NCBI GenBank assembly: GCA_035765755.1
Contig: DASTWW010000096.1
Coordinates: 1-7,534 of the forward strand
Direction: 5' to 3'
Length of the DNA: 7,534 nt
Origin: DASSKA01 sp035765755
Lineage (GTDB): Bacteria; Actinomycetota; Actinomycetes; Propionibacteriales; Nocardioidaceae
This document shows positions 1 through 6,530 of this stretch, piece after piece. A program made the translations under genes and the position numbers. The notes under the pieces are model-generated. The model made no database searches. It was not told the origin of the DNA and saw only the letters and a program-made list of their open reading frames with translations. Within the stretch, counting starts at the first letter, position 1; each line of letters begins with the position of its first letter.

Positions 1-2054
1 ACGACGAGGGAGGTGACCGCCCGGGTCAGGCACACGTACAACCGTCGCAACCCGGTGACCCGGTCGGCCTCACCCGCGATGATCCCCGCAGGCTCGGCCA
101 GCACCACATGGTCGAACTCCAGGCCCTTCGCCAGCGAGGCCGGCACCAGGTCGACCCGGAACTCGAACTCGTTGCCGTCCTCGGGCTCGTCAGCCGGCTC
201 GCCCAGCACGGCGTGACCGATGCCGGCGTTCTCCAGCGCCCGCCGGGTGTCGCGCACCAGCGCGTCGGGGACGATCAGCCCCACCGACCCGACCCGGTCG
301 ACCGTCTCGAGGGTCGCCACCAGCGCAGCGACCAGGTCCTCGGCCTTGCGCACGGTCAGCTCGCCGGGAGTGCGCCGCACCGAGGTGGGCGGCTCCAGCC
401 CGGGCGCGATGGCCGGCAGCAGCCGGGCGGCGTAGGCGATCACCTCGCCGGGCACCCGGAACCCCTTGGTGAGCTCTTCCACGTGCGCGTCCGGCTTGCC
501 GAGGTGGGACAGCGCGTCGTCCCAGGACCGGGTGGCCCACGGCGTGGTGGCCTGGGCCAGGTCGCCGAGCACCGTGGTCGAGCCGGTGCTGCATCGCCGG
601 CCGACCGCGCGCAGCATCATGGGGGACAGGTCCTGCGCCTCGTCGGCGACCACATGGCCCAGCGACGGCGTGCGCTCGACCAGGTCGGCGGCCTCGTCGA
701 CGAGCACCGCGTCCGCGAGCGACCAGCGCACCGACGCCGGTCCCTTCGGAGGCTTCGCCCACAGCAGCATCCGCTGCTCGTCTGCTGACAGGATCCCATC
801 GGCCGCCTCGGCAAGGAATGTTTCGTCGCCGAGCAGCCGCATCACCAGCCGGGCCGGGTCGACGGTGGGCCACAGCTGCTCGGCGTAGGTCTTCACCGGC
901 CGGCTGCGGGCCACCGCGTCCTGCACCCGGTCATCAGGGGAGTCGCCGGCCAGCTCCATCTTCACCAGCACGGCGTGCGCCAGCCGCCGCGGGAGCATGG
1001 CCCGCGCCGCGCCGTACCGCACTCCCCGCTGGCGCAGCGCCGCGACGATCTCCTCGGCCTCGTAGCCGGGAATCCGCCAGCGCCGCGCGCCGCGAGGCAC
1101 CACCAGCCCCTCGGCCGGCGGTTTCAACGAAGACCACAGCGCCCGGCGCAGCACCTCGGCCAGCCGGGCGTCACCCTTGAGGGTGGCCACCGCCGGCGTG
1201 TCCTCGCCGCGGATCGTGTACTTGGCGTTCAGCCGCTCCAGCGTCCGGCCGACCAGCTCCTCGATGGTGGTCTGCTGCGCGTCGATCTCGCCGAGCGCGG
1301 GCAGCACGTCGCCGATGTAGCGCAGGAACGACGCGTTCGGGCCGACCACCAGCACGCCCTGCCGGGACAGCTGGTCGCGGTGGGTGTAGAGCAGGTATGC
1401 CGCGCGGTGCAGCCCGACTGCGGTCTTGCCGGTGCCCGGCGCGCCTTGCACGCACACCGACTGCTCGAGCTCGGCCCGCACGATCAGGTCCTGCTCGGGC
1501 TGGATGGTGGCCACGATGTCGCGCATCGGGCCGACACGCGGCCGCTCGATCTCGGCCTCGAGGATCTCGGAGTACTCGGAGGACGGCTCAGAGTACGGCG
1601 CAGCGACGGCCGCCTCAGCGAGCCGCTCGTCCTCGAAGGCGGTCAGCTGGCCGCTCTGGAACCCGAACCGGCGACGCAGCTCGACGCCCATCGGCTCGGC
1701 CTTGCTGGCCCGGTAGAACGGCCGGCTGATCCGGGCCCGCCAGTCCACGACCATCGGGTCGCCGACCTCGTCGGTGACGTGCCGCCGGCCGATGTAGAAC
1801 CGCTCTCCCTGGTCGGCGTAGTCGAGCCGGCCGAAGAACAGCGGCACGGTCGGGTCGTCCTCCAGCGCCTTCATCCGCTGGTAGATCACCGAGGCGAGCA
1901 CCTGCTCGCTGACCCAGTCGCCGGCCGCGGCGGTATCCAGGGACGCGGTGCGGCGGCGCATCCGGGCGAGGGCGGCCCGAGACCGCGACAGGTGGTCACG
2001 CTCCTGGCCGAGCTCGGTGTCGACGGACGGGGACGGGGGCGTGACGGCAGGCAC
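1..2054 (-). CDS. helR: HelD/HelR-type RNA polymerase-associated SF1 helicase-like ATPase (C-terminus beyond window)
   Basis: The frame is open for 684 codons from a GTG at 2054 to the window edge. The GTG is preceded by GGAGGT with a 6-nt spacer, and an in-frame TAG lies a short way upstream, so the start is well supported. Visible parts in order are: a charged helical N-terminus (about 13-65), which in this family forms the arm entering the RNA polymerase secondary channel; the family block DEVGDPMVVDWRARISRPFY (95-114); a Q-motif-like TIQPEQDLIVR (183-193); Walker A GAPGTGKT (204-211); Walker B VVADEAQD (468-475); LGDLAQAT (496-503); FRVP (532-535); GLEFDHVVL (644-652); and motif VI RRLYVCLTRA (670-679). 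All ATPase motifs look intact. Members are usually a little over 700 residues, so only a short tail should be missing. Known actinobacterial (class II) HelD/HelR proteins remove RNA polymerase from DNA and can protect it from rifamycins. That this copy gives rifampicin tolerance is inference. The gene is transcribed divergently from the secreted peptidase gene. Confidence 0.93.
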   Translation of the reverse strand, partial: MPAVTPPSPSVDTELGQERDHLSRSRAALARMRRRTASLDTAAAGDWVSEQVLASVIYQRMKALEDDPTVPLFFGRLDYADQGERFYIGRRHVTDEVGDPMVVDWRARISRPFYRASKAEPMGVELRRRFGFQSGQLTAFEDERLAEAAVAAPYSEPSSEYSEILEAEIERPRVGPMRDIVATIQPEQDLIVRAELEQSVCVQGAPGTGKTAVGLHRAAYLLYTHRDQLSRQGVLVVGPNASFLRYIGDVLPALGEIDAQQTTIEELVGRTLERLNAKYTIRGEDTPAVATLKGDARLAEVLRRALWSSLKPPAEGLVVPRGARRWRIPGYEAEEIVAALRQRGVRYGAARAMLPRRLAHAVLVKMELAGDSPDDRVQDAVARSRPVKTYAEQLWPTVDPARLVMRLLGDETFLAEAADGILSADEQRMLLWAKPPKGPASVRWSLADAVLVDEAADLVERTPSLGHVVADEAQDLSPMMLRAVGRRCSTGSTTVLGDLAQATTPWATRSWDDALSHLGKPDAHVEELTKGFRVPGEVIAYAARLLPAIAPGLEPPTSVRRTPGELTVRKAEDLVAALVATLETVDRVGSVGLIVPDALVRDTRRALENAGIGHAVLGEPADEPEDGNEFEFRVDLVPASLAKGLEFDHVVLAEPAGIIAGEADRVTGLRRLYVCLTRAVTSLV

Positions 2055-2085
2055 GCGAGGACCTCCGGCGGTCGGGTGGGGGAGC

Positions 2086-2105
2086 CTGGTGACGCTACCA
2101 GCGTC
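2086..2105. repeat. Two overlapping inverted repeats over the helicase -10 box (possible operator)
   Basis: On the plus strand, CTGGT (2086-2090) and ACCAG (2097-2101) form a perfect 5-bp inverted repeat around GACGCT. GACGCT (2091-2096) and AGCGTC (2100-2105) form a perfect 6-bp inverted repeat around ACC. The two share bases and cannot pair at the same time. Together they cover the candidate -10 box of the helicase gene and the predicted start region, so a DNA-binding regulator is a more natural reading than an RNA hairpin. This is inference from symmetry only. Confidence 0.35.
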
Positions 2106-2121
2106 GTACTCCTCACGTCAC
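2092..2121 (-). promoter_or_regulatory. Candidate promoter of the helicase gene
   Basis: Read on the minus strand, a -35-like GTGACG (2121-2116) lies 18 bp from a -10-like TAGCGT (2097-2092), which fits the actinobacterial TANNNT pattern. Transcription would start near 2085 and give a leader of about 30 nt before the GTG at 2054. The -35 box matches TTGACA at only four positions, so this is a pattern-based guess. I saw no obvious rifamycin-associated palindromic element of the kind known upstream of some helR genes. Confidence 0.4.
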
Positions 2122-2252
2122 CCGAATTCCGTTCGTCGGCTATGTCCCGGCTCGTCCCGCGTGGCGCGGACGCCGATCCCTGCCACCTCTGGACAACCGG
2201 GACCTCCTGGCCGCACCGTGAGAGCAACGTCGCGCCCGTGCGGCGAAACTGA

Positions 2253-2268
2253 CCTCGGGGGGTCGAGG
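2253..2268 (+). promoter_or_regulatory. Hairpin containing the ribosome binding site of the secreted peptidase gene
   Basis: CCTCG (2253-2257) can pair with CGAGG (2264-2268) around a GGGGGT loop, directly before the ATG at 2270. The only Shine-Dalgarno-like sequence for this gene is the G-run at about 2257-2263, which falls largely in the loop. A second GAGG is only 1 nt from the ATG and too close to be useful. The structure could tune translation, but it may simply be chance in GC-rich DNA. Confidence 0.25.
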
Positions 2269-2269
2269 C

Positions 2270-3853
2270 ATGAAGAAGCTTGCTGCAGGGTTCGCCGCCG
2301 CGGGGCTGGCGGTCGCCACCCTCACCGTCACCGCCACCGGGGCCGTCGCGCACCGGGCCCAGCAGGAGACGCGCGCCGGCGGCTACACCCCGCCGCCGAT
2401 CTCGTGGGGGAAGTGCCAGGACAAGTTCCTGACCGACCACCACGCGCAGTGCGGGTTCCTGACCGTGCCGCTCGACTACGACCATCCGCACGGCACCACG
2501 ATCCAGCTGGCGGTGTCCCGCGTCCTGCACACCACCAAGCGCTACCAGGGCGTGATGCTGGTCAATCCCGGCGGTCCCGGTGGCAGCGGGCTGATCTACT
2601 CGGCGCTGCGGGACTTCGTGCCCGGCCGGTCGGCCAAGACCTACGACTGGATCGGCTTCGACCCGCGAGGCGTCGGCTCCAGCCGCCCCTCGCTCAGCTG
2701 CATCAGCGGCTACAACCACCTCGACCGCCCGCCGTACGTGCCGACGACCAACCACCTGATGGACGTCTGGCTGAACCGCTCGCAGCGCTACGCGGACGCC
2801 TGCGCGAAGGCGGACGGCAGCGAGCTGCTCGACCACGTGAAGACCGTGGACACCGCCAAGGACATGGACACCCTGCGCAAGGCGCTGGACAGGAAGCGCA
2901 TCAACTACTACGGGTTCTCCTATGGCACCTACCTCGGCCAGGTCTACGCCACGCTGTACCCGCACCGGGTGCGCCGCTTCGTCCTCGACAGCAACGTCGA
3001 CCCGCGCACGGTGTGGTACCAGGCCAACCTCGACCAGGACGTCGCCTTCGACCGGAACAGCAGGATCTACTTCCGGTGGCTGGCCGACCACCACGCGGCG
3101 TACCACCTCGGCCGGAAGGAGGCGGCGATCCAGCGCCGCTACTACGCGCAGCTGCGGGTGCTCGCGAAGCACCCGGCGGGCGGCAAGGTCGGGCCGGCCG
3201 AGCTGACCGACGTGTTCACGCAGGCGGCCTACTACGTCTACGACTGGGACACCATCGCCAAGGCGTACGCAGCCTGGATGCTCCACGGCCGGGCCCGTCC
3301 GCTGATCCAGTACGCCCGAGGCATCGACTCGGTCGGTCCCGGGGCGGACAACGGCTACGCGATGTACCTCGCCACCGAGTGCACGGACGCGCACTGGCCG
3401 TCGTGGAAGCAGCAGGAGCAGGACAACTGGCGGATCTACAAGCAGCACCCGTTCCTGACCTGGAGCAACGGCTGGTTCAACGCGCCGTGCGCGTTCTGGC
3501 ACGCGCGGTCGGGCCACCCGGTCAACGTCACGGGGCGTCACGTGTCGGTGCCGATCCTGCTCATCGACGAGACCAAGGACGCCGCGACGCCGTTCGAGGG
3601 CAGCCTGGAGGTGCGAGACCTGTTCCCGACCGCCAGCCTGATCGAGGGCGTGGGCGGTACCACGCACGCCGGCTCGCTGTCCGGGGTGGCCTGCGTCGAC
3701 AACTCGATCGCGCACTACCTGGCGACCGGCGCTGTCCCGGAGCGGCTGCCGGGTCGCGGCTCGGACAAGAAGTGCCCGCCGGTGCCGCCACCGACACCGA
3801 CGAAGTCCGGTGCGCGGGTGCTCCAGCCGATGTCCCCGTTGCACCTGCCCTGA
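2270..3853 (+). CDS. Secreted alpha/beta hydrolase, tripeptidyl aminopeptidase-like (S33/TAP family)
   Basis: This 527-residue protein probably removes short peptides from the N-termini of extracellular proteins or peptides, as Streptomyces tripeptidyl aminopeptidases do. It begins with a Sec-type signal peptide: MKK, an Ala/Leu/Val-rich core, and a likely cleavage after AVA at residue 27, which also supports the ATG at 2270. NPGGPGGSG (99-107) is the oxyanion-hole block. IGFDPRGVGSS (128-138) is typical of the family. The nucleophile is Ser217 in GFSYG. A cap region follows, then the TAP-like C-terminal part with the probable acid Asp437 (DETKDAATP) and His466 (GGTTHAGSLSG). Eight cysteines, at 49, 61, 144, 178, 371, 407, 475 and 502, would allow disulfides outside the cell. 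The tail is Pro-rich (503-510). Substrate specificity cannot be read from sequence; an esterase or proline-iminopeptidase-like activity is possible. It appears monocistronic, with a strong hairpin just after the stop. Confidence 0.92.
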   Translation: MKKLAAGFAAAGLAVATLTVTATGAVAHRAQQETRAGGYTPPPISWGKCQDKFLTDHHAQCGFLTVPLDYDHPHGTTIQLAVSRVLHTTKRYQGVMLVNPGGPGGSGLIYSALRDFVPGRSAKTYDWIGFDPRGVGSSRPSLSCISGYNHLDRPPYVPTTNHLMDVWLNRSQRYADACAKADGSELLDHVKTVDTAKDMDTLRKALDRKRINYYGFSYGTYLGQVYATLYPHRVRRFVLDSNVDPRTVWYQANLDQDVAFDRNSRIYFRWLADHHAAYHLGRKEAAIQRRYYAQLRVLAKHPAGGKVGPAELTDVFTQAAYYVYDWDTIAKAYAAWMLHGRARPLIQYARGIDSVGPGADNGYAMYLATECTDAHWPSWKQQEQDNWRIYKQHPFLTWSNGWFNAPCAFWHARSGHPVNVTGRHVSVPILLIDETKDAATPFEGSLEVRDLFPTASLIEGVGGTTHAGSLSGVACVDNSIAHYLATGAVPERLPGRGSDKKCPPVPPPTPTKSGARVLQPMSPLHLP

Positions 3854-3858
3854 GCAGC

Positions 3859-3894
3859 CGGGCGCGTGACCGGTCCTGGCCGGTCCCGCGCCCG
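3859..3894 (+). terminator. Nested hairpin, probable terminator of the peptidase gene
   Basis: Eight perfect pairs, CGGGCGCG (3859-3866) with CGCGCCCG (3887-3894), enclose a single T/C mismatch. Six more pairs follow, GACCGG (3868-3873) with CCGGTC (3880-3885), around the loop TCCTGG. It starts 5 nt after the TGA at 3851-3853. There is no T-run after it, which is common for actinobacterial terminators. Its presence argues against using the in-frame GTG at 3866 as the start of the next gene. Confidence 0.65.
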
Positions 3895-3904
3895 ACAAGT
3901 CGGG
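3891..3904. repeat. 14-bp palindrome CCCGAC-AA-GTCGGG between terminator and next start
   Basis: This perfect 6-bp inverted repeat with a 2-bp centre shares its first four bases with the 3' arm of the preceding hairpin. It ends directly before the candidate -10 box CAGACT. It could be an operator for the downstream gene, or an RNA fold that competes with the terminator. Nothing in the sequence decides between them. Confidence 0.35.
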
Positions 3905-3910
3905 CAGACT
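3905..3910 (+). promoter_or_regulatory. Candidate -10 box for a leaderless transcript of the class V aminotransferase-fold gene
   Basis: CAGACT lies 6 nt before the GTG at 3917, the distance expected when transcription begins at the first base of the start codon. It differs from TANNNT only at the first base. No clear -35 box is visible at 17-18 bp. No Shine-Dalgarno sequence precedes the GTG, which fits a leaderless mRNA, a common arrangement in actinobacteria. Confidence 0.35.
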
Positions 3911-3916
3911 GGGCGG

Positions 3917-5104
3917 GTGCGTGACGCCTTCTTCCTCGACCCCACGGTGACCCATCTCAACCACGGCTCGTTCGGCGCGGTGCCGCGCGTGGTCGCCGAG
4001 CACCAGCGCCGGATCAAGCAGCGGGCCGACGCCAACCCGCAGCGATTCTTCCGGGTGGAGCTGCCGGAGCTGAAGGCGCGGGCACGCGAGGCGGCCGGGA
4101 AGTTCCTCGGTGTGTCCGCCGACGAGCTGGCGCTGGTCCGCAACCCGACCGAGTCGGTGGCCACCGTGCTCTCGTCACTGGCCTGGCAGCGCCGGCTCGG
4201 GCCCGGGGACGTGGTGCTCACCACCGAGCAGGGGTACGGCGCGGTGGCGCTTGCCGTCGAGCAGTGGTGCTCGCGGACCGGCGCGTCGTACGACGTCGTA
4301 CCGCTGGCCGTCGACGCCACGCCGGAGCAGGTCGTCGAGGGGTGCCGGACCGCGATGTCACGGGCCGTTGCACGGGGCGACGCCGTCCGCCTGGTGATCG
4401 TCGACCAGATCACCTCACCGACCGGCTCGCTGCTGCCGGTCGAGGCGGTGTGCGCGCTGGCCCACGAGCACGGGGCGCTCGCCTTCGTCGACGGCGCGCA
4501 CGCGCCCGGGCAGGTCGAGGTGGTGCCACCGGAAACCGGCGCGGACTTCTGGACCGGCACCTGGCACAAGTGGGGGTTCGCACCGCGGGGCACCTCGGCG
4601 CTGTGGGTCGGCGAGGCGGAGCGGGACCGCATCACGCCCGTGACCACGAGCTGGAACCACGGCGAGCCGTTCCCGCTGCCGTTCGACACCCACGGCACCG
4701 ACGACTACAGCGGCTGGCTGTGCCTCGAGGCGGCGGTGACGTTCTGGCGCGAGGCCGGCGGCTTCGGGATCGGCGAGCGGGCCCGCTCCCTGCTCGACGA
4801 CGGCGCCGCCGTGGTGGCCTCGTCGGTGGCCTCGACCGACCTGGCTGTCTCGCCCGGCGTCCCGCTGTCGCCCGCGCCGTGCCTGCGGCTCGTCGCGCTC
4901 CCGGACGGAGTCGCGACCACGGAGGAGACCGCCGGCGCGCTCTACCGGACGCTGAGTGCCCTCGGCGTGGAGACCCAGGTGCTGGCGTACGGCGGGCGGG
5001 GCTGGATCCGGCTCAGTGGCGCGGTCTACAACGTGCCCGGCGACTACGCGCGGCTCGCCGACGTGCTGCCGGCCGCGCCCCTGGAGGAGGCGGCCGAGGG
5101 GTGA
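3917..5104 (+). CDS. Class V aminotransferase-fold PLP enzyme, isopenicillin-N-epimerase-like
   Basis: This 395-residue protein has the layout of fold-type I, class V PLP enzymes and most resembles the isopenicillin N epimerase (CefD) group, which is also about 400 residues long. The N-terminal block LNHGSFGAVP (14-23) is typical of that group. RNPTES (75-80) lies in the cofactor phosphate region. Asp192 in VDGAHAPGQ should contact the PLP pyridine nitrogen. Lys218 in TGTWHKWGFAPRG is the expected Schiff-base lysine. RGWIRLSGAVYN (361-372) is the C-terminal substrate-side arginine block. I chose the GTG at 3917 because it gives the usual short N-terminus before FLDP, and because the alternative GTG at 3866 lies inside the terminator hairpin. 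There are no beta-lactam genes nearby, so epimerase activity should not be assumed. A cysteine desulfurase-like or C-S lyase role (such as EgtE) is possible. The gene converges on the mycothiol enzyme gene, with 3 bp between stops. Confidence 0.88.
   Translation: MRDAFFLDPTVTHLNHGSFGAVPRVVAEHQRRIKQRADANPQRFFRVELPELKARAREAAGKFLGVSADELALVRNPTESVATVLSSLAWQRRLGPGDVVLTTEQGYGAVALAVEQWCSRTGASYDVVPLAVDATPEQVVEGCRTAMSRAVARGDAVRLVIVDQITSPTGSLLPVEAVCALAHEHGALAFVDGAHAPGQVEVVPPETGADFWTGTWHKWGFAPRGTSALWVGEAERDRITPVTTSWNHGEPFPLPFDTHGTDDYSGWLCLEAAVTFWREAGGFGIGERARSLLDDGAAVVASSVASTDLAVSPGVPLSPAPCLRLVALPDGVATTEETAGALYRTLSALGVETQVLAYGGRGWIRLSGAVYNVPGDYARLADVLPAAPLEEAAEG
5070..5096 (-). terminator. Candidate hairpin terminator for the minus-strand unit, inside the 3' end of the convergent gene
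   Basis: CGGCCGC (5070-5076) pairs perfectly with GCGGCCG (5090-5096) around a 13-nt loop. For the minus-strand transcript it begins 11 nt past the stop codon at 5108. For the plus strand it lies just before the stop at 5102. No T-run accompanies it and it is within coding sequence, so chance is a real alternative. Confidence 0.3.
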
Positions 5105-5107
5105 GGC

Positions 5108-5929
5108 TCAGATCCGGAAGAACAGGTTGAGGAAACGTTCGGCGAGATCCATGTCGCCGCGCACCGTGCCCGCATTGATCCGGCCGAACGCGGTGAGCAC
5201 CAGGCTGGCGGCGTCGAAGTCGATCACCGTGGGCAGGTCGTCGACCTCTCCCGGCTCGTAGCTCAGCCCGTCCGGCCCGGCCGTGACCCGATAGTCGCCG
5301 GCGTTGCGGCCGGTCACCCGGATGCCGATGGCGAACGGCTCGCTGACCAGGCCGGCCCGCGCCGTGCCCTGCCAGATCGCGAACATGTAGGGCACCAGCA
5401 GGTCCGCGACGTCACCGGACAGGGCGTGCGCCTGCCCGCTCGTCTGGCGGATGTCCCAGGAGTGCACCCCGTAGTCCATGAGCTGTCCGGCGGCGTAGAA
5501 GGAGGCCGGCACCGGACCCATGTACTTGTGGCTGACCATCAGGCCGGTCCACTCGTCGGGGCCGAGCGCGGAGAGGATCTCCTGCATCTTCGCGAAGTCG
5601 GTCTTCAACCGGTCCAGCAGCTCCCGCTGCGGCACGCCGCGAAACGCCGTCGCGCCCTCGTCGGCCAGTCGGCTCATCGCCGCCAACCCGTCGGGAGGCG
5701 GCACCTCGCCGCCGCCGCGGGCGGCGTCGAAGGCGCGGAAGTACCCCTCCGTAGTGTCCACGATGTGCCCGACGATGTCCCGGGTCGACCAGCGGTCACA
5801 GGCGGTGGCCGCGTCCCAGGTCTCCGGCCGTTCGGCCATCGCGAAGAACCGGTCGGCCTCGTGGCGCACCACCCGCAGGATGGTGTCCTTCCCGTCGTAC
5901 GTCATGGCGTTCCACTCGCTCACTGCCAT
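5108..5929 (-). CDS. Maleylpyruvate isomerase family mycothiol-dependent enzyme (DinB-like fold)
   Basis: This 273-residue protein belongs to the family typified by mycothiol-dependent maleylpyruvate isomerase. Members use or transfer mycothiol in detoxification or aromatic breakdown. The N-terminal four-helix metal-binding domain spans about 12-165, with ACDRWSTRDIVGHIVDTTEGY (43-63) and QLMDYGVHSWDIR (149-161). The predicted metal ligands are His55 and His156. The third site, four residues before the second His, is Asp152, where the characterised corynebacterial enzyme has Glu. An SCP2-like C-terminal domain follows at about 195-273. The ATG at 5929 is 5 nt after GGAG within GGAGAGG. The GTG at 5923, 8 nt from the same site, and the ATG at 5905 are also possible, and conserved family sequence begins near MTYDGKDTIL. 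It lies 52 bp after the VOC gene on the same strand, so co-transcription is likely. The exact substrate is unknown. Confidence 0.87.
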   Translation of the reverse strand: MAVSEWNAMTYDGKDTILRVVRHEADRFFAMAERPETWDAATACDRWSTRDIVGHIVDTTEGYFRAFDAARGGGEVPPPDGLAAMSRLADEGATAFRGVPQRELLDRLKTDFAKMQEILSALGPDEWTGLMVSHKYMGPVPASFYAAGQLMDYGVHSWDIRQTSGQAHALSGDVADLLVPYMFAIWQGTARAGLVSEPFAIGIRVTGRNAGDYRVTAGPDGLSYEPGEVDDLPTVIDFDAASLVLTAFGRINAGTVRGDMDLAERFLNLFFRI

Positions 5930-5981
5930 CACCTCTCCGTCGTGCTGGAGGCGGGCTCGCGGGGTGCGCGCGGGTGCGCCG

Positions 5982-6494
5982 TTACTCGTCGAGCTGGCGG
6001 CCGCCGAAGTACATCAGCGGGTCGCTGAGGATCTCGATCTGGACCCCGTCCGGGTCCTTGAAGTACATCGACTCCTCGATCCCGCGCTGCGGCCCGTCGT
6101 ACGCCACTCCGGCCTGGTCCAGGCGCTTGCGGATCTCCTCCCAGCGGTCGCGGGGGGTGGAGATCGCGATGTGCTGGACGCTGCCGATCGACTCCACGCC
6201 GGGCTGCAGGCCGAGCCCGGGGAAGTCGAAGAAGCCCAGCAAGGTCTGGTTGCCGAGATCGAAGAAGAAGTGCGACGAACCGGGGTAGTCGCGGTTCTCG
6301 ACCAGCTCGACCAGCGGGAAGCCGAGGAGGTCCTGGTAGAACCGGATCGTCTGCTCCACGTCGGAGCAGATGAGAGCCGCGTGGTGGATGCCCCGGCCGG
6401 GGCTGTGGCGCTGCTCCGGCGGCAGGAGGTACTGCTCGCGCAGCTGGCCGCGGCGGGCCTCGAGCTCCTGCTGCTCGGCTTCGGTCGGCTTCAT
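5982..6494 (-). CDS. VOC (glyoxalase/dioxygenase fold) family protein
   Basis: This 170-residue protein has the paired beta-alpha-beta-beta-beta modules of the vicinal oxygen chelate superfamily, which includes glyoxalases, extradiol dioxygenases, epimerases and thiol transferases. Module 1 runs from about 34 to 90 (GIHHAALICSDVEQTIRFYQDLLGFPL). Module 2 runs from about 106 to 157 (VQHIAIST to YFKDPDGVQIEIL). Likely metal ligands are His38, His108 and Glu154. The first 30 residues are a charged helical extension outside the fold. Both GTG (6500) and ATG (6494) are possible starts. I prefer the ATG because AGGAGG sits 8 nt upstream of it but only 2 nt from the GTG. It is the first gene of a likely two-gene unit with the mycothiol-family gene, which hints at thiol-conjugate or ring-cleavage chemistry. 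The actual reaction cannot be read from sequence. Confidence 0.87.
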   Translation of the reverse strand: MKPTEAEQQELEARRGQLREQYLLPPEQRHSPGRGIHHAALICSDVEQTIRFYQDLLGFPLVELVENRDYPGSSHFFFDLGNQTLLGFFDFPGLGLQPGVESIGSVQHIAISTPRDRWEEIRKRLDQAGVAYDGPQRGIEESMYFKDPDGVQIEILSDPLMYFGGRQLDE

Positions 6495-6530
6495 CGGCAC
6501 GCCCTCCTCGCCCCCGCCTGGTGACAGACC

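Noticed and set aside
2190..2219. TGGACA (2190-2195) as a -35 box for the secreted peptidase gene
   Set aside because: The -35 match is good, but the best hexamer at 18 bp, CACCGT, is a poor -10 box. I therefore did not annotate a promoter.
975..2252. Plus-strand open frame of about 425 codons opposite the helicase
   Set aside because: It is antisense to intact SF1 helicase motifs on the minus strand, and its His/Leu/Gly/Arg-rich translation has no domain.
3866..3916. Upstream GTG start (3866) adding 17 residues to the PLP enzyme
   Set aside because: This stretch lies in the terminator hairpin and palindrome, has no ribosome binding site, and adds residues not expected before the conserved FLDP start region.
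1948..3924. Plus-strand open frame of about 658 codons in another frame of the peptidase region
   Set aside because: It is Arg/Pro/Ala-rich low-complexity translation, spans the divergent promoter region, and shadows the peptidase frame.
1886..4003. Very long open frame (about 705 codons) on the minus strand, antisense to the secreted peptidase gene
   Set aside because: It runs opposite a clearly real gene with signal peptide and catalytic motifs. Its translation is rich in Arg, Val, His and Gly with no recognisable motif. Long antisense frames are expected in DNA with this GC bias.
5520..6524. Plus-strand open frame of about 334 codons opposite the VOC and mycothiol-family genes
   Set aside because: It covers two well-supported minus-strand genes and the gap between them, so it is a shadow frame.
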